From assembly GCA_913061435.1 (NCBI GenBank), contig CAJXUK010000008.1, positions 32,375 through 96,374 on the forward strand: a stretch of 64,000 nt of DNA, in the 5' to 3' direction. The position numbers were made by a program, and so were the translations under genes. The stretch comes from an uncultured Thalassolituus sp. (GTDB taxonomy: Bacteria > Pseudomonadota > Gammaproteobacteria > Pseudomonadales > Oceanobacteraceae). Of the stretch, positions 31,137 to 42,286 are shown in pieces. The number at the start of each line of letters is the position of its first letter. The first letter of the stretch is position 1. The notes under the pieces were generated by a model. It saw only the letters and a program-made list of their open reading frames with translations. It was not told the origin of the DNA and searched no databases.

Positions 31137-32171
31137 CTAGTCACTCATTAATTTAACGTCTTCTGATTTATCGGACATGAGTAATTCAAGTTGTTTTTCT
31201 AATTGAATAATGCGGGCTTGAAGCGGAGCTATTAAACGGCTCCTTTGTGTTTCAGCCGCTTGTGCAATCGCATTAGCTTGGTCGGTTAATGCCATGTGTT
31301 TAACGTTTTCTATATTTAAAGCTAGGCTAATTTTAGCCAATAAGTCTTCTATTCCTAATACTACGGTTTCTGCGGTTTGGTTGGTTAGATCAACTAATAA
31401 CTCTGCATCATGAGCAATGTATAATGCATGCTGGGCTGTGCGCAACGCTTGTAAACCTTCACGCTTGATCGCTTCACGATCATTAATATTGTTGCGAATA
31501 AAAGTTTTGGCTTGGTCTACGCTGTTCGCCGCTTTCATAAAACTTTTAGGTGCAAATTTTTCAGCGTTTTCGTTTCTGGCTTTTTCTAGGGTGTTTTTCG
31601 CTGGTAACCAATGGGTGGTTAATAATGTATCCAATTCGAGCTGTTGCAAGTCTTCCAAGATACTCATAATCGTGTCTGTGGCTAAGGGCTTGTCACTGCT
31701 TTCAATATTTTTGATCAGCTCTTTGATTTTAGTTATTTGTCGCTCAAACTGATCAGGTAAAATAATCGGGCTGTTGAGTGTTTCGAGCACCTGTTTTTGT
31801 TTTAATAAGGGTTTTAAAGTCTGCTGAACTTTGCTTTTGTTTTCTGTGGCGCGGTTTAGCAGCATGATAACGTGTGCTGAGGCTTTTAAGCTTTCTTGCT
31901 GCAGGCCATTCAATTCTAATCCACGCGCATTGGTGAGCATTTGTTCGGCTTGTGCCATATGAAAAGGCGCATAAAAAGCCATTTCTGCATTAAGTGCGGC
32001 ATCGTGTTTGCTTTCTGCTTCTGCCAGTGCTCGTTCTGAATCCCCTGAGAATTCTGTGGTTAGGCTAGCAATGTCGTCAAGTTCTTCAAAGTTGGCAACA
32101 GGGGTGCTGGCGCAACCTGTGGATAGCATTAAAGTACTGACCAGCAGGTAGAGTAGGACAGAGTATGGCAT
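31137..32171 (-). CDS. Helical lipoprotein of unknown function
   Basis: Lipobox LMLSTGCAST; predominantly Ala/Leu/Lys/Glu helical composition. Confidence 0.6.
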   Translation of the reverse strand: MPYSVLLYLLVSTLMLSTGCASTPVANFEELDDIASLTTEFSGDSERALAEAESKHDAALNAEMAFYAPFHMAQAEQMLTNARGLELNGLQQESLKASAHVIMLLNRATENKSKVQQTLKPLLKQKQVLETLNSPIILPDQFERQITKIKELIKNIESSDKPLATDTIMSILEDLQQLELDTLLTTHWLPAKNTLEKARNENAEKFAPKSFMKAANSVDQAKTFIRNNINDREAIKREGLQALRTAQHALYIAHDAELLVDLTNQTAETVVLGIEDLLAKISLALNIENVKHMALTDQANAIAQAAETQRSRLIAPLQARIIQLEKQLELLMSDKSEDVKLMSD

Positions 32172-32204
32172 GCAGATTCCTAACTGAGTGCATATTCTAA
32201 ATAT

Positions 32205-32240
32205 AAAAAAACGCCGATATTATAAATATCGGCGTTTTTA
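32205..32240 (-). terminator. Intrinsic terminator downstream of ilvD
   Basis: ACGCCGATAT / ATATCGGCGT with flanking A and T tracts on both strands. Confidence 0.85.
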
Positions 32241-32355
32241 ATGTTTTGCTTTAAGCTACTTTTTAATTCATTTTTTAAGTAGGTTTATTAACGATTGTTA
32301 GAAATCATTACTGAAACTACTTAATGAGCGCTTAAACAAAACAAGTCTGATGGTC

Positions 32356-34191
32356 TTAATCCAGTAGCGTCAAATCACGCACAGCGCCTTTGTCGGCACT
32401 GGTTGCAAATTTCGCATAGATCTTCAATGCGGTGCTAACTTTACGTGGACGGAACTCAACAGGTTTCCAGCCCTTGGCATCTTGGGCTGTGCGGCGTTCG
32501 GCAAGTTCTTCATCGCTTAACTGTACGTTAATTGCTCGATTTGGAATATCGATAACAATGTCGTCACCATCGACTAATAATCCAATCGCGCCGCCAGAAG
32601 CCGCTTCTGGTGAACAGTGACCAATAGATAAACCAGAAGTACCGCCAGAGAAACGACCGTCGGTTAATAGCGCACAAGCTGCGCCTAAGCCTTTGGATTT
32701 TAAGTAAGACGTAGGGTAAAGCATTTCTTGCATACCCGGGCCGCCTTTAGGGCCTTCGTAGCGAATAATAACTACATCGCCTGGTTTCACTTCGTCTGCA
32801 AGAATGCCAGCAACTGCACTATCTTGAGATTCGAAGATTTTCGCTTTTCCATGGAACACATGAATAGATTCATCGACCCCCGCGGTCTTAACAACGCATC
32901 CATCTAAGGCAATGTTACCGTATAAAACGGCTAAGCCGCCTTCCGATGAATAGGCGTTTTCAAGATTACGAATACAGCCATTTTCACGGTCGCCATCAAC
33001 TGTTGGGTAGCGTGTGCTTTGGCTAAATGCGGTTTGAGTTGGAATACCGGCCGGGCCTGCACGGAAAAATTCAATCACTTCAGGTGTTGGGTTGCGCATA
33101 ATATCCCAAGTATCCAAAGCTTCTGTCATGCTTTTACTGTGCACGGTGGGTAAGTCGCTGTGCAATAAACCGGCGCGATCAATTTCACCCAAAATACCAA
33201 AGATACCACCTGCGCGGTGAACGTCTTCCATATGGTAGTGAGGTGAATTTGGTGCCACCTTACATAACTGCGGTACTTTGCGAGAAAGACGATCAATATC
33301 TTTCAGGTTGAAATCCAATTCAGCTTCTTGTGCAGCCGCTAATAAGTGAAGAATAGTATTGGTAGAACCGCCCATGACAATGTCTAGCGTCATCGCATTT
33401 TCAAATGCTTTAAAGTTAGCAATAGAGCGCGGTAATACAGATTCGTCATCTTGCTCATAATAGCGCTTAGCGTTTTCAACGATTTGGCGACCTGCTTTTA
33501 AGAATAGCTGTTCGCGATCGGCGTGAGTGGCCAAAGTAGAGCCGTTGCCAGGTAATGCTAAGCCTAATGCTTCCATTAAGCAGTTCATTGAGTTGGCTGT
33601 GAACATGCCAGAACAAGAGCCACAAGTTGGGCAAGCGCTGCGCTCATATTCAGCCACTTCTTCGTCGGTAGCACTGTCGTCGGCAGCAATCACCATGGCG
33701 TCAACTAAGTCGAGCTTGTGTTCAGACAGCTTGGTTTTACCGGCTTCCATTGGGCCGCCAGAAACAAAGATTACTGGAATATTTAAGCGCAAAGAAGCCA
33801 GCAACATTCCTGGGGTGATTTTGTCGCAATTAGAAATACAAACAATAGCGTCGGCGCAGTGAGCATTCACCATGTATTCCACACTGTCAGCAATTACTTC
33901 ACGGCTCGGCAAGCTGTATAGCATGCCGTCGTGTCCCATAGCGATGCCGTCATCAACAGCAATGGTATTAAACTCTTTTGCTACGCCACCGGCTTTTTCA
34001 ATTTCACGAGCTACTAGCTGACCCATGTCTTTTAGGTGTACATGACCAGGGACAAACTGAGTGAAACTGTTAGAAACGGCGATAATTGGCTTTGAAAAAT
34101 CATCATCTTTCATGCCTGTTGCGCGCCATAAGGCACGAGCGCCAGCCATGTTACGGCCACCGGTTGAGGTTTTACTGCGATATTCTGGCAT
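32356..34191 (-). CDS. ilvD: Dihydroxy-acid dehydratase
   Basis: [62 protein letters not shown]. Confidence 0.97.
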   Translation of the reverse strand: MPEYRSKTSTGGRNMAGARALWRATGMKDDDFSKPIIAVSNSFTQFVPGHVHLKDMGQLVAREIEKAGGVAKEFNTIAVDDGIAMGHDGMLYSLPSREVIADSVEYMVNAHCADAIVCISNCDKITPGMLLASLRLNIPVIFVSGGPMEAGKTKLSEHKLDLVDAMVIAADDSATDEEVAEYERSACPTCGSCSGMFTANSMNCLMEALGLALPGNGSTLATHADREQLFLKAGRQIVENAKRYYEQDDESVLPRSIANFKAFENAMTLDIVMGGSTNTILHLLAAAQEAELDFNLKDIDRLSRKVPQLCKVAPNSPHYHMEDVHRAGGIFGILGEIDRAGLLHSDLPTVHSKSMTEALDTWDIMRNPTPEVIEFFRAGPAGIPTQTAFSQSTRYPTVDGDRENGCIRNLENAYSSEGGLAVLYGNIALDGCVVKTAGVDESIHVFHGKAKIFESQDSAVAGILADEVKPGDVVIIRYEGPKGGPGMQEMLYPTSYLKSKGLGAACALLTDGRFSGGTSGLSIGHCSPEAASGGAIGLLVDGDDIVIDIPNRAINVQLSDEELAERRTAQDAKGWKPVEFRPRKVSTALKIYAKFATSADKGAVRDLTLLD

Positions 34192-34321
34192 TTTAAAGTC
34201 TCACTCAATAAAGGGCTGATTAACCAGCCCAAATCAATAATAAGGATTTATAAGAAGTGCAAGAATTGTAGCAGAGATAAAAAAGAGTTTCGCTGTGTAA
34301 TCAGGTAAAAAAGAGTGAAGA

Positions 34322-36418
34322 TTACTCATCGTCATCGGAAAAATTATAGGCCATTCCCGCTTGAGGTGCTTGCACGTAATAACCTTGTATAAAGTGAGCA
34401 CCTAACTGCCAGAGTGAGGCGACATCTTTAGCCGATTCAACCAAAGGCATAATAGTTTTAAGGTCTTTTTGGTGAAGTTCAGCGAGCATGTTCTTTAACG
34501 TTTCTAGAGATTCTGGTTTATTCAATTCATGGGTGAAAGAACCATCTATTTTCACATAATCTAGAGCCAAATGCTTAAGCGCTTGGAAAGGTTTTAAAGA
34601 GCAGCCAAAGCGCGAAATAGCGCAGGCATAGCCTTTTGATTTTAGATCAGTTGTAAATGTTTGAGCCTGTGCTAAAAACTTTGTGGCATCTTCTTCGCTG
34701 ATTTGGAAAATCACCGAGTCTTTATCTAGTTGAGCTGCATTCAAAGCTACGCCAATCCAACTAGAGAGGGTTGTGTCCATTATTGAAGCGGTACTAAGAT
34801 TAACAAATAAGCGTGTTTTCATGTTTTGCTGGCGCTGTTCACTTAGCAGCTTGGTTGAGTGCAATATCACCCAACGATCAATTTTGCGCTTTATATCGTC
34901 ATTAAGCGTCGTGCCGTTTAAAAACTCACCAGCAGAAATTTCTTCGCCGTTACTTTGTGGTAAACGTAATAGGGTTTCGTAATGTTCTTGTTCGTCACCT
35001 TTAAGGTTAATTAAAGGCTGGAATAAAAGATTAAACGAGTTGGCTTTTAAGGCTGCTAGCACTTGCTGTTCAATATCACTGCCTTGGTTATCAGGAATAA
35101 CTTCTTTGGCAATGTATAAATGAGTACCGTTGCCACGCTGGTGGCCCTCATCAGTTTTAACCGCTTCTGCTGCCTGGTGCGAACGCTGCAGTATTTCGCT
35201 AGGATCGCTGCAGCTATCATTTATTAAAGCAATACCAATACTGGTGGTGATAGTCACCGTTTGTGAATTAGCATCAATCACAAGGTGCTCTATACCATCG
35301 CGAAGTTTTTCGGCGACCGCTAGGGCTTCTTCAGCACAGATGTTGGGTTTTACCCAAGCAAACACGTGTTCACCAATTCGGGCGAGTGTGTCATCTTCTT
35401 TATCAGCGATGGATTTTAAATAGCTGGCAACACTGCTTAGTACGGTATCTGCGTTGTTAATACCCACTTGTGATTTTATTTTGCCAAAACGATCTATATT
35501 GATGTACATAATAGCGCCAGAACTGCCGGTTATTACCGCACGATCAACAATGGAATCTAAGCAATCCATAAAATAGGGCTTGTTATAAAGCCGTGTGAGA
35601 AAATCACGGTTGTTGGCTTCTTTTAACTGGCCTTCTAAATTGGAGCGGCCAGACTCTGCACGGATAACGACTTGTGTGCAGGCTTCATCGGCGTAATTTG
35701 CTGATGACAATGACATTGTGATCGGAAATTCAGACTGGTCGGTTTTTAAACCTTTGTACTGCAGATTAACCTGGCCGCCATTCACTAAAAAGCTTTTTAA
35801 TGATTGTTTGAGATTATCCTGATCGGCACTGACGACCATATCCATTAATGGCATACCTTCTAGATCGTCAACAGTTTCATAACCAAATAACTCTAAATAT
35901 GCTTGGTTAGCATAGATGTGCATGCCGTCGTGGATGTAGGTAATCGCGTCTCTGGAATTTTCTAATAAAGATTGGCTGCGTTTTTCAGCCTCACGCAGTT
36001 TAACCTGCTGGGTTCTGAGAGTGCGACGAGTTGTTAAATTAGACAATTCTCGCTGAATAATCATCGACAGCAAATTACTTTCGTCTTCTGGTACAACATC
36101 GCATGCGCCAAGTTTTAGGTAAAACTCCAGCAACATAGGGTCAACATCTTCAGCCAACATGATCACTGGAATGTCTTTGTCGAGGCGTTTGATTTGTTTA
36201 AATAATTCTTTAGGCTCGATATCTTGAGCGTTTGGCTCTGCTAGGATTAGGTCCCAATTTTTTTCTTGTATTTGCTCAACAAAATCGGTGATAGAAGACA
36301 CCATGTGAGCACGGGTCGAACGCCCAGCGTTACGTAACAGGCTGACAAGCGCTTCAGCGTCGTTTTGGTTTTGAGTTAGTAGTAATAAGTGCAGCGTTTC
36401 GCGACTATTGTGTACCAT
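34322..36418 (-). CDS. REC-PAS-GGDEF-EAL protein, FimX-like, both signatures degenerate
   Basis: RIGEHVF in place of RxGGDEF; YETLLRL in place of ExLxR; ISRFGCSLKPF in place of DDFGTG; VKIDGSF retained. Confidence 0.82.
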   Translation of the reverse strand: MVHNSRETLHLLLLTQNQNDAEALVSLLRNAGRSTRAHMVSSITDFVEQIQEKNWDLILAEPNAQDIEPKELFKQIKRLDKDIPVIMLAEDVDPMLLEFYLKLGACDVVPEDESNLLSMIIQRELSNLTTRRTLRTQQVKLREAEKRSQSLLENSRDAITYIHDGMHIYANQAYLELFGYETVDDLEGMPLMDMVVSADQDNLKQSLKSFLVNGGQVNLQYKGLKTDQSEFPITMSLSSANYADEACTQVVIRAESGRSNLEGQLKEANNRDFLTRLYNKPYFMDCLDSIVDRAVITGSSGAIMYINIDRFGKIKSQVGINNADTVLSSVASYLKSIADKEDDTLARIGEHVFAWVKPNICAEEALAVAEKLRDGIEHLVIDANSQTVTITTSIGIALINDSCSDPSEILQRSHQAAEAVKTDEGHQRGNGTHLYIAKEVIPDNQGSDIEQQVLAALKANSFNLLFQPLINLKGDEQEHYETLLRLPQSNGEEISAGEFLNGTTLNDDIKRKIDRWVILHSTKLLSEQRQQNMKTRLFVNLSTASIMDTTLSSWIGVALNAAQLDKDSVIFQISEEDATKFLAQAQTFTTDLKSKGYACAISRFGCSLKPFQALKHLALDYVKIDGSFTHELNKPESLETLKNMLAELHQKDLKTIMPLVESAKDVASLWQLGAHFIQGYYVQAPQAGMAYNFSDDDE

Positions 36419-36547
36419 GAAGTTGTAACTCTCAACGTATTCGCAGGTGAATAGGACTTTAATATTTAATTTTTATTATTATAAGGTGTCTCATGGGATA
36501 TAACAGGCGTGAATTGTAAAACAATATTACACGGTAAGTTGAGCCTG

Positions 36548-38350
36548 TTATAACTTATTCCATAGTGAGTCAAAATCATCATCTTTCAATTTGATATTAT
36601 CATCAAGTGCGGGAGCAGGGGCTTTGGTGCCATTGCTGCGGAACTGGAATTGACTAAAGCTGTTGGTTGAAATAATGCGTTTGGTTAGTTGTTGTCGACC
36701 GTTAATATCTTTGTGCAGAATATTAATCTTATTGCCCGTACGAAATGGCATGCGCGGTAAAATTAACGTTGCTGGTTGAGCAATGGCTTTAATTGCAGGT
36801 AGTAATAAAGAGCGCATGTAATCGCCGTTATCACCTGTTTTTTGCAGTAATTGAGCACCACCAGCCTCAGCTCTTGGAGCCAATAATTCAATTCCTAACT
36901 GAATGCCAGAGCTGCCTAAGTGACGTATCCAGCGAATCACGCCTATCGCCCAGTGTTTAACTCCGGTTTCTTGAATACCTAAAATCTCACCTGCTTGAAT
37001 ACTGGGTGGTAACTCTCCAGACCACTGCAGGCAATAGCCGCCGGGGCTAGTATTAATAAGGGTGACTTCATGAGCTGGGAATTTAAGCGTGGTGTCGGTT
37101 TCTTCAATTTCTTCTTTTTTGTTGTGCTTACTGATGAACTCAATGGTATCAATAGTGCCGTTTTCTGGCATTTTGGAACCATCAACATCGAAAGCACTCG
37201 CCCAGATATCGCTACTGGAGCGTTTACCCATGTCGATATCCGCAGCTGGCTCTTCTTGTTGAGGTCGTAAGTCGGCCAATTGCTTGTTAAATTCTTTTTT
37301 ACCGGCTATGTAATAATGTGTCGCGCTCAAACCAATGCATAAGCGTAACTTACCATCGGTGGGCATGCGACGAAACGAACGTTGCCAGTGAATTCCCCAA
37401 GCCTGAATAGAGTGCGTTAAAAGGTTATCGCTGAGCTTGCCGGGAACCGTGATTGAATTATTAGGGCTTTGAGGATTAGCCGCATAAGCCTTTAATTCTT
37501 CGACCAATGTTTCTGTATAAAGGCTTCTAAATAAAGGTTTTTGCTCATCGCTTAAGTGTTGGCGATATTGCGCAACGCTATCGCGGTGTAAGTTAATAAT
37601 AAATAATGCCGACTCGTCGTCGCTGTCGGTTATTTCAACTTTATTGGCCCACAGCTCAGTAGCATCATACAATTGCGCAAGGTCTTGTTGACGCAGATTG
37701 TTAGGTTTTGATGTGCCTAATAAGTGAGCACGAATAAAGGCTGCACGAACATCAGAAGTGCTTAAATAACGATTTTGTGTATCGGTAATCTTTATTGTTA
37801 CTAGCTGATGCATTTCAGCTAACAAATATAGCTGGTTTATTTCAGACCAAGCCCGTTCTGGTGGCTGACAATAAAGCTGAAAGGCGCGCAAAATGGTGCA
37901 GGTGGTATCGGTAATCGCGCGATGAATAGAAATCGCCACCACTTTAGAAGGCTTATCCGTTGTAACCATCGCCGCCATGCTGTTAGCCACCACCATTTTA
38001 TAGCCCGTCGCTAAATGCGATTGTAATGATTGGCTTAAATTAGCGATTTTTAATTGGCGTTCGTTTAAAGAAACAGACGTTTGTAAAAAGTGTTTGGTGA
38101 GCAAGGTACCGATAGAATAAATATAGGGGCGCACAACTTCGAGCAGCTTAAAACGCAGCAGCGGATCGGTATCAAGCTGATTTAATTCGCGAATCGCTTG
38201 ATACAACTGTCTTGCAGCTTCCCCAGTGTTAGCCATAGGAAGACTTTTGGCCCAGGCAGTAACGCCATCAACATTTGCTCGACAAAAAGAAAGCTGTTGT
38301 TGCGTTGGGCTCGGAATATGAAGCTTTATAGGCGTTTTATTGCTTTCCAT
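36548..38350 (-). CDS. PilZ-like domain protein with large N-terminal region
   Basis: LINTSPGGYCLQWSG...GEILGIQ...AIGVIRWIRHLGSSGIQLGIELL resembles PilZ; adjacent to FimX-like gene. Confidence 0.6.
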   Translation of the reverse strand: MESNKTPIKLHIPSPTQQQLSFCRANVDGVTAWAKSLPMANTGEAARQLYQAIRELNQLDTDPLLRFKLLEVVRPYIYSIGTLLTKHFLQTSVSLNERQLKIANLSQSLQSHLATGYKMVVANSMAAMVTTDKPSKVVAISIHRAITDTTCTILRAFQLYCQPPERAWSEINQLYLLAEMHQLVTIKITDTQNRYLSTSDVRAAFIRAHLLGTSKPNNLRQQDLAQLYDATELWANKVEITDSDDESALFIINLHRDSVAQYRQHLSDEQKPLFRSLYTETLVEELKAYAANPQSPNNSITVPGKLSDNLLTHSIQAWGIHWQRSFRRMPTDGKLRLCIGLSATHYYIAGKKEFNKQLADLRPQQEEPAADIDMGKRSSSDIWASAFDVDGSKMPENGTIDTIEFISKHNKKEEIEETDTTLKFPAHEVTLINTSPGGYCLQWSGELPPSIQAGEILGIQETGVKHWAIGVIRWIRHLGSSGIQLGIELLAPRAEAGGAQLLQKTGDNGDYMRSLLLPAIKAIAQPATLILPRMPFRTGNKINILHKDINGRQQLTKRIISTNSFSQFQFRSNGTKAPAPALDDNIKLKDDDFDSLWNKL

Positions 38351-38456
38351 GCCGTGTTTTCACCAACCGATTTAAATTAACTAAGTAGATAGATTGAATT
38401 ATAGCCGATCTTCAATGATCCAGCGTAGAATCGCCACAGGTTAACCTGTTTATTTA

Positions 38457-39527
38457 CTAGTCGCCAGCCTTTAAGGGCAATAAATGCATAACTGGTACGG
38501 GCGTCTTACTTTTTTTTCCTGCTTCTTCTTTAACCAGCTTTGGCACTAAAAAACCTGATAAGGTTGAGACTAGCTGATGATGCAGTTTTATGGCAGCTGA
38601 TTCGCTCACTTCAAAATGATGTGCGCCTTTTACCTTGTCTAATAAATGCAAATAATACGGTAAAACACCCGCATGAAATAAGCGTTTGCTAAGGTCAGTT
38701 TGCGCAGCCACAGAATCGTTAACCCCTCTTAATAATACCGCTTGGTTTAATAACGTAATCCCCGCCTGTTTAAGCGTATTTAAGTGACTGATTAAAACAG
38801 AGTCTATTTCACGCGCATGATTAATATGCAGCACTAGTGCACAATCAAATCGGCAAGCTTGTAAAGTTTTAACAAGGTTTTTAGTAATTCTCTGAGGAAT
38901 CACAACGGGTAAGCGGCTATGGATACGCAAACGTTGTAAGTGAGGAATTTGTTCTGCTTGAGAAATAAATTTTTCTATCTGCTGATCATTCAGCATTAGT
39001 GGGTCGCCGCCGCTTAAAATCAGTTCTTCGATCGACGGATCTTGGGCGACATAGTCTAAAGTAGCTTGCCAATCATTTTTGTTCATACGGTTTTCTTGGT
39101 AGGGAAAATGACGACGAAAACAGTAGCGACAATTTACTGCGCAACCGGTGCTCAGTAAAACCAAAACTCGTCCGTGATACTTATGAATGAGCCCTTTTTG
39201 CAGATTACTGTGCTTTTCGGCTAAAGGGTCATCGATAAACCCAGGTGCTTCTTCTAGCTCAGCAGATTGAGGAAGAACCTGCAGTAAAAGCGGATCTAGC
39301 GCATTGCCTTTTTCTATCTTATTGATAAAAGGCTGCGGCACTAATAGCGGAAATTCTACACAGGCTTGCTGGCGCAGGTTTAACTCCGACAGCGGAACGG
39401 CGACCTCAACCAATAACGCTTCAACGGTTTTTGTTGCACTCGCCAAGACCTGATTCCAGCTTTGCTGTTGTTTAGCTGCACTATTATCCGTTAAATATTC
39501 GATCACTAAAGGGGTTTCGGTTATCAT
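38457..39527 (-). CDS. epmB: EF-P beta-lysylation protein (lysine 2,3-aminomutase-like radical SAM)
   Basis: TGCAVNCRYCFRRHFPY (CxxxCxxC), ELILSGGDPLMLND; divergent from efp; start set at 39527. Confidence 0.93.
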   Translation of the reverse strand: MITETPLVIEYLTDNSAAKQQQSWNQVLASATKTVEALLVEVAVPLSELNLRQQACVEFPLLVPQPFINKIEKGNALDPLLLQVLPQSAELEEAPGFIDDPLAEKHSNLQKGLIHKYHGRVLVLLSTGCAVNCRYCFRRHFPYQENRMNKNDWQATLDYVAQDPSIEELILSGGDPLMLNDQQIEKFISQAEQIPHLQRLRIHSRLPVVIPQRITKNLVKTLQACRFDCALVLHINHAREIDSVLISHLNTLKQAGITLLNQAVLLRGVNDSVAAQTDLSKRLFHAGVLPYYLHLLDKVKGAHHFEVSESAAIKLHHQLVSTLSGFLVPKLVKEEAGKKSKTPVPVMHLLPLKAGD

Positions 39528-39584
39528 AGTTCTTTTTTCTGGGGCCGGTTTTACGGAACCCCATAAACACTTTGTCGAGGTCAC

Positions 39585-40154
39585 ATGGCTAATTATTCTA
39601 CCAGCGAATTCAAATCAGGTCTTAAAGTAATGCTGGATGGCGATCCTTGTGCCATCGTAGAAAACGAATACGTTAAACCGGGTAAGGGCCAAGCCTTTAG
39701 TCGTGTTAAATTAAAAAACCTTAAAAACGGTCGTACATGGGAGCGCACATTTAAGTCTGGCGAGAAGCTAGAAGGTGCCGACGTCATGGACGTTGAAATG
39801 GAATACTTGTATAGCGACGGCGAATTTTGGCATTTTATGATGACGGACGGCTCTTTTGAGCAGTTGGGCGCATCTGAAGAAGCAATCAGTGAAAACAAAA
39901 ACTGGCTAAAAGAGCAGCTTGCTTATGAAGTAACGCTATTTAATGGTGAAATTTTAAGCATTACCCCGCCCAACTTTATTGACCTAGAAGTCACCGAAAC
40001 AGATCCGGGTTTGAAGGGCGATACTGCTCAAGGTGGTTCAAAGCCAGCGACTTTAGAAACCGGTGCAGTAGTGAGTGTGCCACTGTTTATTGTTATTGGT
40101 GAAGTGTTGAAAATCGATACCCGCGTGGGCGAATACGTGAGCCGTGCTAAATAG
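39585..40154 (+). CDS. efp: Elongation factor P
   Basis: [46 protein letters not shown]. Confidence 0.97.
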   Translation: MANYSTSEFKSGLKVMLDGDPCAIVENEYVKPGKGQAFSRVKLKNLKNGRTWERTFKSGEKLEGADVMDVEMEYLYSDGEFWHFMMTDGSFEQLGASEEAISENKNWLKEQLAYEVTLFNGEILSITPPNFIDLEVTETDPGLKGDTAQGGSKPATLETGAVVSVPLFIVIGEVLKIDTRVGEYVSRAK

Positions 40155-40237
40155 TATCCACACTAGATGTAGGTCAATGTTTTTTTGTTTGTTCGGTTCA
40201 CACTTAATGTAAGGGTTAGACTTTTTCTAGCCTGAAC

Positions 40238-41170
40238 ATGAAGGGTGAACCTATGAAGAATAACAAGATATTATGTTTGGCCATTATTTCGACGCCATTG
40301 CTGCTTGCTTGCGGTGGCAGCTCTAGCAGTGATGATAAAGAAGATGCAGTAAAAGCCAGTATCGTTGGCACTTGGGAATCCCCTTCTTGTGAATACGGTA
40401 CTTATTACCCTGAAACCGGTGCTAGCGATTACAAGAAAACGCTGCTAGAAATCACCGAGACCAGCATTAAGAGTACTGAAAGTACGTATTCGGACTATGA
40501 TTGCACACTGGAAACAGCACGTGTTGAGAAAAACGTTACCTTAACTGATGAAGGAGCTGTAACAGGCGCTGATACTGGTTTAGAAATGCGTAAACTTTCA
40601 ACTTCTGAGTTGCCCAATAAATGGTTAGCCTATGTCAACCCAAGTTCTACTCACCTTATTTTGACACCAGGTAGTACGGAATTTCCTAATCAGATTAACC
40701 TTGCCAGTTATTATGTAAAACAGGGGGCCGACTTTAGCGCCAAAGCGACAGGCTCTAACATTACTGTACTGGGTCATTTTGGCTTAAACCTTAAAACAGG
40801 TTTGAGTGAGGAAAGTGAAAGTACTAATGACCTATCGACCATCCAGTGGAGTCCGTCGTATGAATACATTGAGGGTGAAGAGTATGGTGGTGGTATTTGG
40901 TTGCGTGATTATAGTGATGATGACAATCTTTATGTTCACCCAACGGGTAAAACGGTCTTTGCTGAGGTAACTGCGCCACCTGCTACTTGGTTTGTTAAAA
41001 GCTCCCCTGACTTTGATGGCGTTGTAGATGCGATACCTTCTGTTAAGAAGGGAGAAGTTAATGTCATTAAGCTTAGAGATGGCAGTTATGCCAAATTAAA
41101 AGTACTCAATACACCAGATCCTGAATCGTATAATTGGTCATTGTTGGTTGAATATCAGCTATTTAACTAA
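40238..41170 (+). CDS. Hypothetical lipoprotein
   Basis: Signal peptide with lipobox LLLACGGSSSSDD; RBS/ATG at 40238 or 40253; no recognised family. Confidence 0.7.
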   Translation: MKGEPMKNNKILCLAIISTPLLLACGGSSSSDDKEDAVKASIVGTWESPSCEYGTYYPETGASDYKKTLLEITETSIKSTESTYSDYDCTLETARVEKNVTLTDEGAVTGADTGLEMRKLSTSELPNKWLAYVNPSSTHLILTPGSTEFPNQINLASYYVKQGADFSAKATGSNITVLGHFGLNLKTGLSEESESTNDLSTIQWSPSYEYIEGEEYGGGIWLRDYSDDDNLYVHPTGKTVFAEVTAPPATWFVKSSPDFDGVVDAIPSVKKGEVNVIKLRDGSYAKLKVLNTPDPESYNWSLLVEYQLFN

Positions 41171-41186
41171 TTTTTGGCCATTTAAA

Positions 41187-41212
41187 TAAAAGGAGCTTCG
41201 GCTCCTTTTTTT
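41187..41212 (+). terminator. Intrinsic terminator
   Basis: AAAGGAGC TTCG GCTCCTTTTTTT. Confidence 0.88.
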
Positions 41213-41238
41213 ATGTAAACAATAAATTTGAGAGCGTT

Positions 41239-42210
41239 ATGTCAGATTCACCCCTTTGGAAACCCAGCGCCACATTAGAAGCTCTTCATGCACGGGCTGA
41301 TTTAAGCCGCGCTATTCGTGAGTTTTTTATCGAAACCAACGCGCTGGAAGTCGAGTTGCCCATTCTAAATCGCGCCCCCGTGGCTGATATGAATATTGAA
41401 CCGATTGAGGTGGCCGCTACAGAAGTAATGCCTAAAATGTACCTGCATACGTCGCCAGAATATTCGATGAAGCGTTTATTATGTGCGGGCAGTGGTGATA
41501 TTTATTCATTAGGCAAAGTCTTCCGGGCGGGCGAAGCGGGGGCACGCCATAATCCAGAATTTACTATGTTGGAGTGGTACCGAGTCGGTATGGATCATCG
41601 AGAATTGATGCATGAGGTGGCTGACTTATTAGATGAATTGTTTGGTCAATCTCAGGTTGAATTAGCTGATTATCCGCTATTTATAACGTATCAGCAGGCG
41701 GTGACCGAGTACGCAGGATTAGATCCATTACAGGCAAGTGATGAAGATATTAAGCAGCTAGGTATCGAATTAGCGGGGGCGGATTTAGAATTAAATAGAG
41801 ATGGCTGGTTAGATATGATTATGAGCCATCAGGTCGAAAAATTGCTGCCAAAAAATCGTTTGGTATTTATTTATAATTACCCGGCAAGCCAAGCGGCATT
41901 AGCCAAATTAAATCATGATGAAGCGGGTCAGCTCATTGCCGAACGTTTTGAGGTGTATTTAAACGGTATCGAGTTGGCAAATGGCTATCATGAATTAACC
42001 AACGTACAAGAGCAGCGAGAACGGTTTGAGCAAGCACTGCACAATAGCGATCGCCCAATTGATGAAAGATTATTGGCTGCTATGGAGCATTCTCATTTAG
42101 GGTTACCGCAATGTGCAGGGGTAGCAATGGGGGTCGATCGTGTGCTTATGCTTAAATTAGGGTCAACATCTATTGCCGATGTGATCAGTTTTGATTCACA
42201 GCGAGTATGA
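41239..42210 (+). CDS. epmA: EF-P (R)-beta-lysine ligase
   Basis: Class II LysRS-like without anticodon domain: YLHTSPEYSMKRLLCAGSGDIYSLGKVFRAGEAGARHNPEFTMLEWYR, GVAMGVDRVLML. Confidence 0.95.
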   Translation: MSDSPLWKPSATLEALHARADLSRAIREFFIETNALEVELPILNRAPVADMNIEPIEVAATEVMPKMYLHTSPEYSMKRLLCAGSGDIYSLGKVFRAGEAGARHNPEFTMLEWYRVGMDHRELMHEVADLLDELFGQSQVELADYPLFITYQQAVTEYAGLDPLQASDEDIKQLGIELAGADLELNRDGWLDMIMSHQVEKLLPKNRLVFIYNYPASQAALAKLNHDEAGQLIAERFEVYLNGIELANGYHELTNVQEQRERFEQALHNSDRPIDERLLAAMEHSHLGLPQCAGVAMGVDRVLMLKLGSTSIADVISFDSQRV

Positions 42211-42286
42211 GTTTTTTGCTGTATTTATTTACCTCATTAAGTAAACACGTATTGAATACCAAGGCATTATCTATTACAAAGGCAGC

